Positions 6,461 through 8,151 of a stretch of DNA of 8,151 bases are shown one piece after another (position 1 is the first letter of the stretch; each line of letters begins with the position of its first letter). Origin of the DNA: an uncultured Chloroflexota bacterium (lineage in GTDB: Bacteria; Chloroflexota; Anaerolineae; Aggregatilineales; Phototrophicaceae); assembly GCA_937927665.1 (NCBI GenBank), contig CALBRY010000365.1, positions 1-8,151 of the forward strand. The letters are read 5' to 3'. The position numbers were made by a program, and so were the translations under genes. The notes under the pieces were generated by a model. It saw nothing but the letters and a program-made list of their open reading frames with translations. It had not been told where the DNA came from and did not search any database.

Positions 6461-6680
6461 GGTTGTACCTTTCTCCGCTGTCGATTGAAGGTGAGACATT
6501 GGCTTATCATATATGCGGTGCGCTTCGCGGGATCGCACCAAACCAGACCAAACAAGACAATTTTCTCATATACAGCTCGCTTACCTGATGCCGTATGATT
6601 ATGCCCTCTCTTCTGCTCTCGCCGCCGACTTCACCAACCTCACCCATATGAGCGCCTAGACGATGGGAATATGAACCCGC
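6461..6680. other. Intergenic region between divergent methyltransferase and SGNH hydrolase genes
   Basis: About 220 bases that must hold both divergent promoters. On the minus strand TATGAT at 6511-6506 could serve the methyltransferase; on the plus strand TATGAT at 6594-6599 could serve the hydrolase, giving a leader of about 75 bases. Neither has a recognisable -35, and both are weak calls. The CGCTATAATTG element seen at 1617-1814 is absent here. A 23-codon open frame (6588-6659) without a ribosome binding site is present but not supported as a gene. I see no operator-like palindrome or riboswitch. Confidence 0.4.
6468..6476 (-). promoter_or_regulatory. Ribosome binding site of the methyltransferase gene
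   Basis: GGAGAAAGG on the minus strand with a seven-base spacer to the ATG at 6460. It is the best such site upstream of any of the three in-frame ATGs and fixes the 259-residue start. Confidence 0.65.
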
Positions 6681-8151
6681 GTGAAATTTCGACTTTCGTT
6701 TTGGCTGTTTATGCTCGGATGCCTGCTTTTAGGCGTGCTGACAGTACAGGCTGTTTTCCCCGGATCGATCACACTCGCCGAACAACACGCTGAGTCCAGC
6801 GTCACCTTTTCGGCAGACCGCCGCGCCGTATTTTCGCCGGGAGACTGCATCGCGCTCACATGGAGCGCCGAACAAATCCGCGAAATCTACTTGAACGATA
6901 GACCGACATCCGGTGTGAATGGTGAACGCTTTTGCTTGAGTGCTGGAACCCTTCCAACGCTCCGCGTCATCTATATGGATGATACGGCGCAGGTGTTTAC
7001 TCTGCCGATTATGTACTTGATTGATCGCCCCGAACTCTGGATCGTGATGATGGTAGCGATTAGCGCGTGGATTTTCGGCGGCGCGCTGCTGCTGCTTGAA
7101 CGCCGCGCCGCTCACGCGCGATCTTATACTGCCAGCGCTGGAGCGACTGCCGCGCCGCACCGAATTTCCCTACTCAGTATAATCGGCGCGGTGACGGTGA
7201 TTCTTGTGCTTGTCGGCGGATCAGGCGAAGTGCTGCTCCGCGCTTACTTCACAGCTTTTGGCTCAGAAGACCAGCAGATCCGTTATCTGCTTTCTGAAAA
7301 AGAAATTCACCTTGCTCGCGCAAATATCCTGTGGGTTTCCGAGGTTGGCTTTGTGCTTTCGCCGTTTAATCCGGTGGTAAACACACTTGGTTATCGGGGC
7401 GAAGACATCGCAATCCCGAAGCCGGAAGACGTTTTCCGCATCGTCGCACTGGGCGGCTCCAGCACCTATGGATTCGCGCCGCCGGAATTGACCTATCCGG
7501 CGCAGCTTGAACGAATTCTGCGCGAGGATTACGGATTCACCAATGTTGAGGTGATCAACGCGGGAACACCGGCTTACAACTCCTTCAACATCGTCGCCAG
7601 TTTTCAAACCCGCGTCTTGGAATTAGAACCTGATCTCGCTATCTTTTCCGAAGCATCAAATGATGTCGGCGCGCGTGAAGTTGATCCGAATTGTTATCGC
7701 GGTATGAACATATACCGGGGCTTAAACCCGCGCACTTCCAACCTTACCAGTTCAGGCAGCCGCTTGAGTCCGAGCGTGTTGTATCGTTTTATCAGCATCA
7801 ATTTGGGATGGGAACTTGAACCATTGGCGATGAATGCGGATGTTGTCATGGGCGCTGATGTTATCGACTGTGGATGGCTGATCGCTGGCGATCCGGCTGC
7901 AAACGTCGCCCAGAATCCCCCGGTTTATTACCGGCGCAACCTGACGACATTGATCGCCGTCGCCAACGCATTTGATGTTGACCTGCTGCTCTCTACATGG
8001 GCATACGACGAAACATCGGGCGAACCTCAACCGTATTGGCGGGAAGCAGTCACGGAGCATAACGCCATCGTGACTGAACTGGCGGCAGAGTACGGCGTTC
8101 CGTACATCGACTACGCGGAAATCGCGCCTCAAGGTGGGGCGATGTGGGGTG
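6681..8151 (+). CDS. Membrane-anchored SGNH/GDSL-family hydrolase with Ig-like ectodomain (3' end cut by right edge)
   Basis: 490 residues are visible and the frame is open at the right edge. The N-terminus KFRLSFWLFMLGCLLLGVLTV (2-22) is a signal or membrane segment. Residues about 30-115 look like a small beta domain with FSPGDCIALTW and two cysteines (56 and 85) that could form a disulfide. Two more membrane segments follow, about 120-140 (WIVMMVAISAWIFGGALLLL) and 162-186. The hydrolase domain then begins near 240: block I is VALGGSSTYGF with nucleophile Ser260, block II INAGTPAYNS with Gly295, block III SEASNDVGAR with Asn327. The final Asp-x-x-His block should follow MWG, exactly where the window ends. 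Such enzymes act as esterases or acyl-transfer/deacetylation enzymes on envelope sugars or lipids; the substrate here is unknown. The start is GTG 6681, the only in-frame start between the TGA at 6672 and an ATG at 6711 that would cut into the hydrophobic segment; the ribosome binding site (GGGAA at 6665) is weak. Confidence 0.88.
   Translation, partial: MKFRLSFWLFMLGCLLLGVLTVQAVFPGSITLAEQHAESSVTFSADRRAVFSPGDCIALTWSAEQIREIYLNDRPTSGVNGERFCLSAGTLPTLRVIYMDDTAQVFTLPIMYLIDRPELWIVMMVAISAWIFGGALLLLERRAAHARSYTASAGATAAPHRISLLSIIGAVTVILVLVGGSGEVLLRAYFTAFGSEDQQIRYLLSEKEIHLARANILWVSEVGFVLSPFNPVVNTLGYRGEDIAIPKPEDVFRIVALGGSSTYGFAPPELTYPAQLERILREDYGFTNVEVINAGTPAYNSFNIVASFQTRVLELEPDLAIFSEASNDVGAREVDPNCYRGMNIYRGLNPRTSNLTSSGSRLSPSVLYRFISINLGWELEPLAMNADVVMGADVIDCGWLIAGDPAANVAQNPPVYYRRNLTTLIAVANAFDVDLLLSTWAYDETSGEPQPYWREAVTEHNAIVTELAAEYGVPYIDYAEIAPQGGAMWG

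Noticed and set aside
6588..6659. 23-codon open frame (MPYDYALSSALA...) ahead of the SGNH gene, as a possible leader peptide
   Set aside because: No ribosome binding site, no attenuator hairpin after it and no run of a single amino acid, so nothing beyond its existence supports translation.
7752..8132. 126-codon minus-strand open frame opposite the SGNH gene
   Set aside because: Antisense to continuous coding sequence with conserved hydrolase blocks; no independent support.
1..8151. High density of GATC / GCGATC words across the window, reminiscent of a HIP1-like or methylation-site bias
   Set aside because: The words fall mostly within codons for Asp, Ile and Arg pairs in a GC-rich coding background and show no spacing or clustering; a genome-wide count would be needed to claim a bias.

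Overview
The window looks like an ordinary chromosomal stretch of a moderately GC-rich bacterium. I favour a Chloroflexota (Anaerolineae-like) source. This rests on the overall look of three proteins: the methyltransferase subfamily, the membrane-anchored SGNH hydrolase with a Cys-containing Ig-like ectodomain, and the butyryl-CoA-dehydrogenase-type enzyme. It is inference from remembered family features, not a database match. I see no tRNA, rRNA, insertion sequence, CRISPR array or phage gene.

Layout. From the left edge to about 1616, two minus-strand genes form a tight unit: an acyl-CoA dehydrogenase, followed downstream by a medium-chain dehydrogenase/reductase (quinone-oxidoreductase type) cut by the left edge. 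A roughly 200-base divergent region (1617-1814) carries two TATAAT boxes in opposite directions, each inside the same 11-mer, CGCTATAATTG. On the plus strand follow methylmalonyl-CoA epimerase (1815-2237), a 730-residue all-TPR protein (2234-4426) and a GT1-type glycosyltransferase (4426-5673). These three overlap at their junctions by 4 bases (ATGA) and 1 base (TAATG), so they are probably co-transcribed and translationally coupled. A convergent SAM-dependent methyltransferase (5681-6460, minus) ends 7 bases from the glycosyltransferase stop. After a 220-base intergenic region, a plus-strand membrane-anchored SGNH/GDSL-family hydrolase starts at a GTG (6681) and runs off the right edge, just before its expected catalytic Asp/His block.

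How the genes fit together. The acyl-CoA dehydrogenase, the MDR oxidoreductase and the epimerase flanking the divergent promoter suggest acyl-CoA catabolism. The epimerase belongs to the propionyl-CoA to succinyl-CoA route, but its partners (propionyl-CoA carboxylase and methylmalonyl-CoA mutase) are not in the window. The TPR protein and glycosyltransferase coupled to it have no obvious metabolic link to the epimerase. The methyltransferase and the hydrolase are separate units of unknown substrate. I found no convincing new defence or mobile system. The points most worth checking are the MDR enzyme without zinc ligands, the epimerase-TPR-glycosyltransferase coupling, the repeated promoter 11-mer, a perfect 11-bp inverted repeat inside the methyltransferase gene, and the architecture of the SGNH protein.
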